Below are positions 1-7,828 of a DNA stretch of 54,331 nucleotides, piece after piece. A program made the position numbers and the translations under genes. The stretch lies in NCBI GenBank assembly GCA_025350915.1, contig JANXWX010000117.1, forward strand, positions 1 through 54,331, in the 5' to 3' direction. Numbering within the stretch: position 1 is the stretch's first letter; the number at the start of each line of letters is the position of its first letter. The notes beneath the pieces were generated by a model. The model made no database searches. It had not been told where the DNA came from and saw only the letters and a list, made by a program, of their open reading frames with translations. The DNA comes from Nitrosomonadales bacterium (lineage in GTDB: Bacteria; Pseudomonadota; Gammaproteobacteria; Burkholderiales; Gallionellaceae).

Positions 1-291
1 CTCCCCCTGGCACAGCGCAAGGCGCAAATTGAACAATTGCGGAAAATGAGCGAGGAATCGAAGCAAACCAAAGCAATGGAAATTATGGATGTTAATCTAT
101 CCGCCGTTGCCGACCTGTTCCGCGCCAACTATTACCCGCGCCTGATCCACGGCCACACGCACAGGCAGAAACATCATCTGCACGAAGTCGATGGCAAGAT
201 TTGCGATCGCTGGGTAATGGGAGACTGGCATGAAACAGGCAACGCGTTGCGCTGCGATGCAGCTGGCTGCCGCACACTAACCATAGAATAA
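1..291 (+). CDS. lpxH: UDP-2,3-diacylglucosamine hydrolase LpxH, C-terminal part
   Basis: The reading frame is open from the first base of the window, so the 5' end is missing; the stop is TAA at 289-291. The visible 96 residues match the end of LpxH, the peripheral inner-membrane calcineurin-like phosphoesterase that removes UMP from UDP-2,3-diacylglucosamine in lipid A synthesis. Diagnostic features are EIMDVN followed by a helix, the metal-binding signature LIHGHTHR, and the late RWVMGDWHETGN segment. The upstream catalytic metal ligands lie outside the window. It is convergent with the terC gene that follows. Identity is secure for the visible part. Confidence 0.9.
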   Translation, partial: LPLAQRKAQIEQLRKMSEESKQTKAMEIMDVNLSAVADLFRANYYPRLIHGHTHRQKHHLHEVDGKICDRWVMGDWHETGNALRCDAAGCRTLTIE

Positions 292-390
292 GCAAGTGCA
301 GGCAGCAGTACGCACGGCGTTTATGCCCTTCATCGTGCGCCCGCTTCGGCAGTTGCCACCTTGCTTAGCCAGCACAGCATGCTGTCTCCA

Positions 391-420
391 GGCCTGTCCT
401 GAGTCATATCGAAGGGTGAG
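391..420. repeat. degenerate TCCTGAG...TCGAAGGG intergenic repeat
   Basis: Between the convergent lpxH and terC ends, the sequence GTCCTGAGTCATATCGAAGGG resembles a dispersed repeat that I know from many proteobacterial genomes (TCCTGAG followed by TGTCGAAGG). A better copy lies at 32318-32345. A 12-bp palindrome (ACAGCATGCTGT, about 375-386) is just upstream. The rest of 292-451 shows no gene. Confidence 0.4.
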
Positions 421-451
421 CATACTTCCCGTCTGCCGTATTCAGCTTGCT

Positions 452-1408
452 TCATTTTTTGCGCGTTGCAATCAGACTGGCGATCACGCTGGTTCCGATC
501 AGCACCGCAACGATCGCCAGCGAGGCGGCCACTGGCACGTGATACCAGGGCGCAATCAGCATCTTGGCGCCGATAAAGTTGAGCACCATCGCCAGGCCAT
601 ATTTCAGCAGATGGAAGCGATCCGCCACGTCTGCCATAAGAAAGTACAGCGCCCGCAGCCCCATGATGGCAAAGATATTTGAAGTAAAGACGATAAAAGG
701 GTCCGTGGTGATGGCAAAGATGGCCGGAATGGAATCCACCGCGAACACCAGATCCGAGACTTCGATCAGGATCAGCACCAGGAACAGCTGCGTGAAATAG
801 CGCACACCGTTCTTCATCACGCTGAACTTCTCGCCATGCTGACCATCGCTGATGCGCAAATGCCGGCGTGCAAACTTGAGCACAGGATTCTTCTCAAGGT
901 CTGGCTCTTTCTCTGCCATTACCAGCATGCGCATACCGGTGACCACCAGAAAGGCGCCAAAGAAATAAAGCACCCAGCTGAACTCGCGCACCACCCAGGC
1001 CCCGGCCAGGATCATCACCGCGCGCAGGACGATGGCACCCAGCACGCCAAAGATCAGCACTCGACGCTGGTATTCGGCGGCGATATGGAAGGACGAGAAA
1101 ATCAGCAGGAAGATGAACACATTGTCCACTGACAGTGACTTCTCGATCAGATAGCCGGTGAAAAACTCCAGCGCCTTGCGCTCGGCGATGTCCTGCCCGA
1201 CCGTGCCGTTCAGATACCACCAGAGGCCGGCGTTAAACAGCAGCGCCAGACTGAACCAGACCAGCGACCATGCAGCCGCCTCTTTAGCACTCACCTTGTG
1301 CGCCTTGCTGCCGCCGAACACGAACAGATCCAGTACCAGCATCACCACCACGAAAGCGACAAAGGCGGCCCACATCCAGGGTTCGCCGATTGAGATTGTG
1401 TTATTCAT
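452..1408 (-). CDS. TerC/Alx-family membrane protein, probable manganese exporter
   Basis: A 318-residue polytopic membrane protein of the TerC family (close to E. coli Alx). It has about eight to nine hydrophobic segments. The family's acidic intramembrane motifs are visible: EKSLSVDNVFIF in the first half and IEVSDLVFAVDSIPAIFAI in the second. Family members export Mn(II), and some respond to alkaline pH or tellurite; the substrate here is inferred. The ATG at 1408 overlaps the last codons of a small upstream ORF (stop at 1401-1403), which suggests translational coupling. I see no yybP-ykoY-type leader upstream. Confidence 0.88.
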   Translation of the reverse strand: MNNTISIGEPWMWAAFVAFVVVMLVLDLFVFGGSKAHKVSAKEAAAWSLVWFSLALLFNAGLWWYLNGTVGQDIAERKALEFFTGYLIEKSLSVDNVFIFLLIFSSFHIAAEYQRRVLIFGVLGAIVLRAVMILAGAWVVREFSWVLYFFGAFLVVTGMRMLVMAEKEPDLEKNPVLKFARRHLRISDGQHGEKFSVMKNGVRYFTQLFLVLILIEVSDLVFAVDSIPAIFAITTDPFIVFTSNIFAIMGLRALYFLMADVADRFHLLKYGLAMVLNFIGAKMLIAPWYHVPVAASLAIVAVLIGTSVIASLIATRKK

Positions 1409-1505
1409 TTACGCTTCCAATTGTTTTTCGAATTTCCCGTAACAGCTCTTCCACGCCTGACTCTTTCATGATCGCGGTGAAATCTGGCTCAATTAAAATA
1501 ACCAC
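1401..1505 (-). CDS. small ORF overlapping the start of terC (unknown)
   Basis: An open frame after a TGA reads IEFSPKTINQIVV, then ILIEPDFTAIMKESG, then VEELLREIRKTIGSVNE, and stops with a TAA that overlaps the terC start codon by 8 nt. Possible starts are GTG at 1505 (34 aa, used here) or ATG at 1469 (22 aa). Neither has a strong ribosome-binding site. The composition (charged amphipathic helix) looks protein-like rather than random. It could be a small coupled leader gene or the 3' relic of a longer gene. I do not recognise a family. Confidence 0.35.
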   Translation of the reverse strand: MVILIEPDFTAIMKESGVEELLREIRKTIGSVNE

Positions 1506-1588
1506 GATCTGGTTTATCGTCTTCGGGCTAAATTCTATGCCTGATCATGCCGGAAGGGTATCCGATTTCTCTGTGCTTCCCCGCAGCC

Positions 1589-1915
1589 TCATTCCTCGCT
1601 GTGGCACAGGCGACGAAATGTGCCCACCTCCGTGACCCACAGCACTCCATCCCCCATCTGGCCGGTATGCGCGTTTTGGTGAATGATGCGCAGGATATCG
1701 GGCACCATCTCGTCGGGCGCGACAATTTCGATGCGCACTTTTTTTGTGAAGTCAGTAAGCTCCTCCTTCAGTGTGTCGTGGCGTTCTTCCCCCGCATGGG
1801 CGCTACAACCCTCCACATGGGAGGCGCTCATGCCCGGGAAACCGGGCAAACCACGAAAAGCTTCGCGGATTTTATGCAGCCGTGACGGCCGTATGATGGC
1901 TTTAATTTCTTTCAT
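1589..1915 (-). CDS. P-II-like regulator associated with metal efflux
   Basis: A 108-aa protein of the P-II (GlnB/GlnK) superfamily. It begins MKEIKAIIRPSRLHKIREAF and keeps the conserved B-loop region TGQMGDGVLWV. The T-loop differs from classical GlnB: the uridylylated tyrosine region is absent and is replaced by a Cys/His/acid-rich stretch (EGCSAHAGEERHD). Classical nitrogen signalling is therefore unlikely. The ATG at 1915 was chosen over an upstream in-frame start because AGGAG sits 7 nt before it; the gene starts 10 nt after the RND pump stop, so it is in the efflux operon. P-II-like proteins beside CusA/CzcA pumps are known from related bacteria as annotations; function is unproven, and a metal or nucleotide sensor is an inference. 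Confidence 0.8.
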   Translation of the reverse strand: MKEIKAIIRPSRLHKIREAFRGLPGFPGMSASHVEGCSAHAGEERHDTLKEELTDFTKKVRIEIVAPDEMVPDILRIIHQNAHTGQMGDGVLWVTEVGTFRRLCHSEE

Positions 1916-1925
1916 GTGTTTTCTC

Positions 1926-4900
1926 CTATGCCTCGACGGGCTTTTCTTCAAACCATTTATACAGCGTAGGCAGCACCACCAGCGTAAGCAGGGTGGACGT
2001 AATCAAACCGCCTATCACCACGATCGCCAATGGCCGCTGCACCTCCGATCCGGGCCCGTTAGCGAACAGCATCGGAATCAGACCCAGCATCGCCACCGTT
2101 GCGGTCATCAGCACCGGGCGGAAGCGCTGCTTGCAACCCTGCAGCACGGCGTCAGCCTGGCTCATACCCTCATCGCGCAGACTGCGGATATAAGACACCA
2201 GCACCACGCCATTCAATACCGCGATCCCCCACAGGGCGATGAAACCCACCGAGGCCGGTACCGATAGATATTCGCCGGTGACGAACAGCGCCACCACGCC
2301 GCCGATTGAGGCAAAGGGCAGCACCAGGATAATGAGAGCGGCGTAACGCAACGAACTGAACAGCAAAAACAGCAGGAAGAAAATCGCCGCGACAGTCACC
2401 GGTACAATAATCATCAAATGACCCATCGCACGTTCCATGTTCTGGAACTGGCCGCCCCACTCCATATAGTAGCCCTCCGGCAGCTTGATCTTGCTGTCCA
2501 CCGCCAGTTGCAGTTCGGCGACAAAGCTGCCAAGGTCACGATCCTTCACGTTCACCCCCACCACGATGCGGCGCTTGGCCTTTTCGCGGCTGATCTGGGC
2601 CGGTCCGTCCACGACGCGGATGTGAGCCAGGCTTTCAAGCGCTACCAGTGCGCCGTTGGGAGAGCTGACGAGCAGGCTGCGGATGGTCTCCACGTCGCCG
2701 CGGAATTTCTCCGGCAGACGCACCACCGCGCCGAAGCGGCGCTCGCCCTCGTAGATCTCAGTAGCAGTCCGGCCGCCGATGGCGCCCTCGATCACGTCGT
2801 GAATGTCCGACACATTGAGTCCGTGGCGGGCGATGGCCTGGCGGTCTATCTCGATGGACAGATACTGCTGGCCGGTCACACGTTCCACCTTCAGATCCTG
2901 CGCACCGTTGACGCCAGCGGCTACTTTGGCGATGGCGTCCGCGGTCTGCTTGAGCATATCCATATCGTCACCGAACAGCTTGATCGCCACATCGGAGCGC
3001 ACCCCAGTAACCATCTCGTCCACCCGGTCGGAGATTGGCTGTGCCATCACGATCTGTACCCCCGGCAGGGTCATCAGTTTTTCCCTGATGCCGGCGGCAA
3101 TATCGTCCTGGTTCCAGCCCTTGGGCCATTCGCCACGCGGCTTGAGGCTGACGATGGGGGTGGACTCGTTCTGCCCTTGCGAATCGGCAGGGCTTTCGCC
3201 GCGGCCGACGCCGGAAACGGCGGACTTCACCCCTGGCACCTGCATCACCAGGCGCATCGCCTCCATTTCCAGCTTGATGGATTCCTCCAGCGAGATGTTG
3301 GGCACACGGTTGATGCCGGGTACGATCGAGCCTTCCTTCATCTCTGGAATGAAGGCCGTGCCGAGGAACGGCAGCAGCAGGATGGCGGCTACGAACACCG
3401 CAGATGCGGCAATAATGGTCTTTCTGCCGTTAAGCAGCGTCCAGGCTAACAGGCGCAGGTAGGGCTTTTTGGCCAGCGCCACCAGACGGGTATCGTGCTC
3501 GTCCTTACCCACCAGCAAATAGGAACACAGCACAGGGGTAAGGGTGAGCGCCAGCACCAGCGAGACGAACAGCGCGATGGCGATGGTGAAGGCGAGCGGC
3601 GCGAACATCTTGCCCTCCATGCCTTGCAGGGTCATCAGAGGCAGGAACACCAGTATGATGATGGAGACACCGAAGATCACCGGTGTACCCACTTCCGTCG
3701 CCGCATCCAGCACCACACGCACCCGGCTCATTCCCTTGCCCTTGTTCTCGGCCAGGCGCTGGAAGGCGTTCTCCACCACCACCACCGAGCCGTCCACGAT
3801 CAGCCCGGTGGCGATGGCCAGACCGCCCAGGGACATCAGGTTGGCGGACAGGCCGAAATAGTTCATCGCCATGAAGGTGATGAGCGGCGTCAGTACCAGC
3901 GAAGCGACCACCACCAGGGACGAGCGCACGTCGCCGAGGAAAAGGAACAGCACGATGATCACCAGCACCACGCCCTCGATCAGCACCTTCACCACGGTGT
4001 CGAGCGCGGCATCCACCAGTTCGCTGCGGTCATAGTAGGGGGCGATCCTGAGGCCGTCTGGCAGCATGCCCTTGTCGTTAATCTCCGCAACCCGTTCCTT
4101 GATGCGCGACACCACCTCCTTGGCGTTGCCGGCTCGTATCATCATGACGATGCCGCCCACCGATTCGGTGACACCGTTCTTCAGCAGCGCGCCATAACGC
4201 ACCTCGTGACCGATGGTGATTTCAGCCACGTCGCGCACGAACACCGGCACCCCGTCCTGTTCCTTGAGCACGATGCTGCGGATGTCGTCCAGATCCTTGA
4301 TCAGGCCGATGCCGCGGATCAGGTACTGCTCTGCATAGTGGGGCAGCACGCCGCCGCCGGAGTTGGCATTGTTGCGGGCCAGCGCCTGGAACACGTCCTG
4401 CAGCGTGACCTTGTAGTGGCGCATGCGGTCAGGGTTTACCAGCGCCTGGTACTGCTTAACGTAGCCGCCCTGCGAGTTGATCTCCGCCACACCGGGGATG
4501 CCGCGCAACAACGGGCGCACCACCCAGTCCTGGGCGATACGGCGCTTGGTGAGCTCCTCTACCGAGAGCGCTTTATCGCCATCGTCGGGCCGCTCAAGTG
4601 TGTACTGGTAGACCTCGCCCAGGCCGGTGGAGAGCGGCCCCAGCGTCGGCGTCACCCCTTGCGGCATGCGCCCGGCAACCTCGATCAGGCGCTCCATCAC
4701 CAGCTGGCGCGCAAAATAAACATCGGTGGCATCGGTGAACACCAGGGTGATTAGCGACAAGCCCGGCTTGTTCAACGAGCGCATCTCATCCAGCCCAGGC
4801 AGGCCGGTCATGGCCATTTCCAGCGGCACGGTGACAAAGCGTTCGACTTCCTCCGGCGAGCGGCCGCGGGCCTCGGTGGCAATCTGCACCTGGACGTTGG

Positions 4901-5027
4901 TGACATCAGGGAAAGCGTCTACTGAAAGCTTGCGCGTCGCGTCCAGCCCGAACACCACCAGACATACCGCCACCACGGCCAGCACCAGGCGCGACTTGAG
5001 CGACGCACGTATTAGGGATTCCAACAT
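1926..5027 (-). CDS. czcA: heavy-metal efflux RND pump (CzcA/CusA family)
   Basis: A 1033-residue inner-membrane RND proton antiporter of the heavy-metal (HME) class. It has an N-terminal transmembrane helix, two large periplasmic loops and two six-helix bundles. TM4 reads ATGLIVDGSVVVVEN, with D412 and E419 matching the conserved Asp and Glu of the family. The extra Asp that CzcA carries six residues before D412 is Ala406 here, as in CusA. Yet the periplasmic methionines used by CusA for Cu(I)/Ag(I) do not appear at the expected places (NESTP and VDEMVTG are seen instead). The metal is therefore uncertain, with a divalent cation the better guess. It lies in an operon with the adaptor (90 nt upstream) and the outer-membrane channel. 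Confidence 0.9.
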   Translation of the reverse strand: MLESLIRASLKSRLVLAVVAVCLVVFGLDATRKLSVDAFPDVTNVQVQIATEARGRSPEEVERFVTVPLEMAMTGLPGLDEMRSLNKPGLSLITLVFTDATDVYFARQLVMERLIEVAGRMPQGVTPTLGPLSTGLGEVYQYTLERPDDGDKALSVEELTKRRIAQDWVVRPLLRGIPGVAEINSQGGYVKQYQALVNPDRMRHYKVTLQDVFQALARNNANSGGGVLPHYAEQYLIRGIGLIKDLDDIRSIVLKEQDGVPVFVRDVAEITIGHEVRYGALLKNGVTESVGGIVMMIRAGNAKEVVSRIKERVAEINDKGMLPDGLRIAPYYDRSELVDAALDTVVKVLIEGVVLVIIVLFLFLGDVRSSLVVVASLVLTPLITFMAMNYFGLSANLMSLGGLAIATGLIVDGSVVVVENAFQRLAENKGKGMSRVRVVLDAATEVGTPVIFGVSIIILVFLPLMTLQGMEGKMFAPLAFTIAIALFVSLVLALTLTPVLCSYLLVGKDEHDTRLVALAKKPYLRLLAWTLLNGRKTIIAASAVFVAAILLLPFLGTAFIPEMKEGSIVPGINRVPNISLEESIKLEMEAMRLVMQVPGVKSAVSGVGRGESPADSQGQNESTPIVSLKPRGEWPKGWNQDDIAAGIREKLMTLPGVQIVMAQPISDRVDEMVTGVRSDVAIKLFGDDMDMLKQTADAIAKVAAGVNGAQDLKVERVTGQQYLSIEIDRQAIARHGLNVSDIHDVIEGAIGGRTATEIYEGERRFGAVVRLPEKFRGDVETIRSLLVSSPNGALVALESLAHIRVVDGPAQISREKAKRRIVVGVNVKDRDLGSFVAELQLAVDSKIKLPEGYYMEWGGQFQNMERAMGHLMIIVPVTVAAIFFLLFLLFSSLRYAALIILVLPFASIGGVVALFVTGEYLSVPASVGFIALWGIAVLNGVVLVSYIRSLRDEGMSQADAVLQGCKQRFRPVLMTATVAMLGLIPMLFANGPGSEVQRPLAIVVIGGLITSTLLTLVVLPTLYKWFEEKPVEA

Positions 5028-5074
5028 GTTTTAGCCTCTATATGATTCATTCTTCACAGGGTTACGGTGGGTCA

Positions 5075-5108
5075 GCTGATAGCTGCTAATTCATTCGCAG
5101 CTATCAGC
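5075..5108. other. 12-bp perfect hairpin between adaptor and pump genes
   Basis: GCTGATAGCTGC at 5075-5086 is exactly complementary to GCAGCTATCAGC at 5097-5108, with a 10-nt loop. It lies in the 90-nt gap between the adaptor stop and the pump start on the transcribed (minus) strand. No T-run follows, so a processing or stability element that sets protein ratios is more likely than a terminator. Confidence 0.6.
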
Positions 5109-5117
5109 CCATCAAAC

Positions 5118-6266
5118 TCAGCCTTCCAGTTCCTTGCGCTTGCGCTCGTTGTTGAGATGGAACGCGCCCTCGGTGACGATACGCTCACCACTCCTCAGTC
5201 CGCCCTGCACCGGGATGTATCCCTTGCTTTCAGCCCCCAGTACGACGGCGCGCAACTGGAAGTTGCCACCATCCAGCTGGACGAAGACATGATCCTTGTT
5301 GTCCTCACGCACTACCGCAGAGGCCGGCACTACCAGGCGGCGCTGCGGCGCGCCCTGGATCAGCATGGAGGCGAGCATTTCCGGTTTGAGCATGCGCTTA
5401 GGGTTGTCCACGTCCATGCGTACCGTTACCGTGCGCCTGTCCGGACTGACAGTATCGGCAACAAAAATCAGCCGCCCCTCGATAAGTTTTCCGTTTAATG
5501 CCGGTATCTCGGCCTGCGCTGCTTCGCCCTTCGTCACCAGTGCAGCCTGCTGTTCCGGCACTTCGGCCACCAGCCAGACATGCGCCAGGTCGGCCACCGT
5601 AAAGAGTGCATCCGCCGGCTGCACCACTTGTCCTCGCGTCACCTTGCGTTCGATGATTACCCCATTCAGGGTTGAAGTAATTGAGGACAATGAGTGCACG
5701 GTGCGGGTCGCCGCCAGCTTGGCTGTATCGCTTTCTGTCATGCCCAGCACGCCAAGCTGGCCGTGCGATGCCTGCATTTCAGCCTGCGCCTGGGCCAGCT
5801 CGCTTTCGCGCTTTTGCAACTCGGCGGCGCCGATCACGTCAGCGGCAAAGAGCAGCTTGGCGCGCTCCACCGCGCGGCGCTGCAATTCCGCCTGCGACAG
5901 CGCCTTGATGTAGGCTAGCTGGGCGGCGGACAGCTCGGTGCTATGCAGCGTGGCCAGTACCTCGCCGCGCTTTACCTGCTGGCCGAGGGGTGTATAAATA
6001 TCGACCACGCGCCCGGTCACTGCAGATCCGATGCGCGCCACGCGCTGCTCATTCACTTCGATGCGGGCGGGCACGCGCAGCGTCTCCGTCACTTCAACTT
6101 CACTGACAGCGGTCATTTTCAGGCGCTGGAGAAAGTCAGGCTGCACCGCCACCAGTGTAGGGTCGACCACTGCTATCGCAGCAGCAGGAACTTCCTTCTC
6201 ACTGCAACCGCTCAGTGCAGCAGTGACTAAAAATGCAAAAACAACAGGTGGTAAAGCGTATTTCAT
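5118..6266 (-). CDS. czcB: RND periplasmic adaptor (CzcB/CusB family lipoprotein)
   Basis: A 382-aa membrane-fusion protein. The N-terminus has a signal with a lipobox (ALSGC at about residues 18-22), so it is probably anchored to the inner membrane by lipid. After it come the barrel-sandwich half (VTGRVVDIYTPLGQQVKRGEVLATL), a coiled-coil hairpin rich in Ala, Gln and Glu (about 110-165), and the returning lipoyl half and beta-barrel (LNGVIIERKVTRGQVVQPADALFTVADL). It links the inner-membrane pump to the outer-membrane channel. It carries no His- or Met-rich metal-binding N-terminal extension, so the sequence does not reveal the metal. Confidence 0.88.
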   Translation of the reverse strand: MKYALPPVVFAFLVTAALSGCSEKEVPAAAIAVVDPTLVAVQPDFLQRLKMTAVSEVEVTETLRVPARIEVNEQRVARIGSAVTGRVVDIYTPLGQQVKRGEVLATLHSTELSAAQLAYIKALSQAELQRRAVERAKLLFAADVIGAAELQKRESELAQAQAEMQASHGQLGVLGMTESDTAKLAATRTVHSLSSITSTLNGVIIERKVTRGQVVQPADALFTVADLAHVWLVAEVPEQQAALVTKGEAAQAEIPALNGKLIEGRLIFVADTVSPDRRTVTVRMDVDNPKRMLKPEMLASMLIQGAPQRRLVVPASAVVREDNKDHVFVQLDGGNFQLRAVVLGAESKGYIPVQGGLRSGERIVTEGAFHLNNERKRKELEG

Positions 6267-6284
6267 AATATTTCTCCGGTTTCT

Positions 6285-6323
6285 CCCTCCTAACTCTCTC
6301 CCGGAGGGAGAGAGTTAGGAGGG
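6285..6323. repeat. 18-bp perfect inverted repeat, CCCTC...GAGGG family
   Basis: CCCTCCTAACTCTCTCCC (6285-6302) and GGGAGAGAGTTAGGAGGG (6306-6323) pair perfectly around a 3-nt loop. The element sits in the gap between the outer-membrane channel gene and the adaptor gene. It resembles the dispersed CCCTCACCCTAACCC...GGGAGAGGG elements of proteobacteria, and a related pair of hairpins is at 26398-26491. It may act as an mRNA-stabilising or attenuating hairpin in the operon. Confidence 0.7.
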
Positions 6324-6338
6324 CTCGATTTGCGAATT

Positions 6339-7598
6339 TTATTTTGATGTTAAGGGGGTTGCGCGCAGACGCTCGATCACGATCAGTGCGGCCTGTAATT
6401 CATAACGTGCGTTAAGGAAATCCATCCGGGTCGAGCGCAAAACGCGCTGTGCGTCGAGATAATCAAGAATACCGCGCTCTCCAAAACGGTAAGCCGCCTC
6501 GGCCACTTTCAATGCAGTCCCGGCTTCTTTAAGCAAACCGGATTCAAAAGTTGCAAGCTGAAAACCGGCAATCTGATAGCGGCTATATGCCTGATCCAGC
6601 TCTGCCAGCAACTCAAGGCGTATTTGCTGCGCATCTGCTTGCGCCCGCTCCAGACCTGCTCTTGCCTCGCCTATGGGACCCGCGCGGCGACTCCATAAAG
6701 GCAGGGGCAGAACCACACCGATGCGCCACTGGCTCTCATTCTGGTCACGCTCGGTACTTAACTTGATAGTGGGCTGCGGCGTGCGCAAAGCACGCTCAAG
6801 ATCAAGCCGTGCCTGTGCACGGTGCGTCTCTGATTCAGCTACTTTGAGCAAAGGCTGTCTGGCCAGAAGCTCCTCACGCAAGACATTCAAAGCCGGCAGA
6901 TCGGCAATTTGTGCCGGCTCTGCAACCGCCACAAACGTGGCGGCGAGCATTCCACCGGTGACTGCCCGCAGCCGGTCACGCGCCTGCGTTATCCGATGCT
7001 CGGCACTTCTGGCCGCACTTTCAGCCGCCAGCGTTTCTGCCTCGGATTTAACCAGCTCATATCGCGGGGACTCGCCAACGCCAACTTTAACTTTCACGCG
7101 GTTGCGTATTTGCTGCAGCAAGGCGAAGTTTTCTGCAGCCAGGCCTGACTCTTCCTGACGCCGGAGTACGTCATAAAATGCCTGTTTCACCGTAATGTAT
7201 TGGTACAGACGCGCCTCAGCCAGATTTTCGGAACCGGTCACAATGCCCGCCTCCGCGCCTTGTCTACGTGCATTACGCAGTCCAGGCAATTCAAATTGCT
7301 GCGACAGCCCCAGCATTTCTATACGCCCGTTTTCTCCGCCCGGCTGACGCGGGCGCGTCATACCCGAGGCAATCTCCATTTCTGGGTTGGGATAGGCACG
7401 CGCAGAATCAAGCGCCGCTTGCGCACTTCTGTCCTGCGCCGCTGCAGAGGCAAGTGACGGGCTATTCTCGGCCGAAAGTCGCAATGCCTCAGCCAAAGTA
7501 AGCTCTGTTGCATTTGCTTTGGGCGACGCAAACATGGCCACCACCAACAAACTGAGCATGAGTGCGGAATAATTTCTGTTAATAATGGCTGATTTCAT
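6339..7598 (-). CDS. czcC: outer-membrane efflux channel (CzcC/TolC family)
   Basis: A 419-aa TolC-superfamily protein and first gene of the metal efflux operon. A signal peptide covers about residues 1-30 (ending SPKANA). Two outer-membrane-factor repeats follow, each with long Ala/Glu/Gln/Arg-rich helices (for example SAQAALDSARAYPNPE and LERAQADAQQIRLELLAELDQAYSRYQ). It should form a trimeric channel that opens to the outside and docks on the adaptor. It starts with ATG at 7598, and the 224-bp divergent region toward the LysR-type regulator should carry its promoter. Confidence 0.85.
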   Translation of the reverse strand: MKSAIINRNYSALMLSLLVVAMFASPKANATELTLAEALRLSAENSPSLASAAAQDRSAQAALDSARAYPNPEMEIASGMTRPRQPGGENGRIEMLGLSQQFELPGLRNARRQGAEAGIVTGSENLAEARLYQYITVKQAFYDVLRRQEESGLAAENFALLQQIRNRVKVKVGVGESPRYELVKSEAETLAAESAARSAEHRITQARDRLRAVTGGMLAATFVAVAEPAQIADLPALNVLREELLARQPLLKVAESETHRAQARLDLERALRTPQPTIKLSTERDQNESQWRIGVVLPLPLWSRRAGPIGEARAGLERAQADAQQIRLELLAELDQAYSRYQIAGFQLATFESGLLKEAGTALKVAEAAYRFGERGILDYLDAQRVLRSTRMDFLNARYELQAALIVIERLRATPLTSK

Positions 7599-7781
7599 AT
7601 TTAAATTTACTTGGGTTAAACACGGGAATCACATGATCAGCCTTGCTGTTTGAGCATCGCGATGCGCTTTTCCAGATTTGCAATAATCAAAAATAATGCG
7701 CTTCATCATCCACTCAACGCAGTAGCTGCGTATTTCAATTTTCATGAGTATATAACCATTTAATTATTCTTTAAAATCGAA

Positions 7782-7787
7782 TATAAT
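7782..7787 (+). promoter_or_regulatory. TATAAT -10 box before the nhaR-like gene
   Basis: A perfect TATAAT lies 41 nt before the chosen ATG, in an AT-rich stretch (7750-7795). The -35 hexamer is not obvious (TTTAAT is at about the right distance). The inverted repeat at 7796-7814 overlaps the expected transcription start. Confidence 0.45.
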
Positions 7788-7795
7788 TTAGAATG

Positions 7796-7814
7796 ACTTC
7801 GTAAAATACGAAGT
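7796..7814. promoter_or_regulatory. probable operator: 8-bp perfect inverted repeat
   Basis: ACTTCGTA (7796-7803), AAA, TACGAAGT (7807-7814) is an exact dyad just downstream of the TATAAT box and before the regulator start. It also lies in the intergenic region shared with the divergent metal efflux operon. A LysR-type autoregulatory site is a plausible reading; no binding data are available here. Confidence 0.5.
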
Positions 7815-7828
7815 ATTGGGAAATGGGC

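Noticed and set aside
2418-3449. 343-aa plus-strand ORF inside the RND pump gene
   Set aside because: Antisense shadow of the pump coding sequence with no recognisable motif.
3495-4754. 419-aa plus-strand ORF inside the RND pump gene
   Set aside because: His/Gln/Arg-rich composition typical of the antisense of a GC-rich gene; the minus strand has full RND homology.
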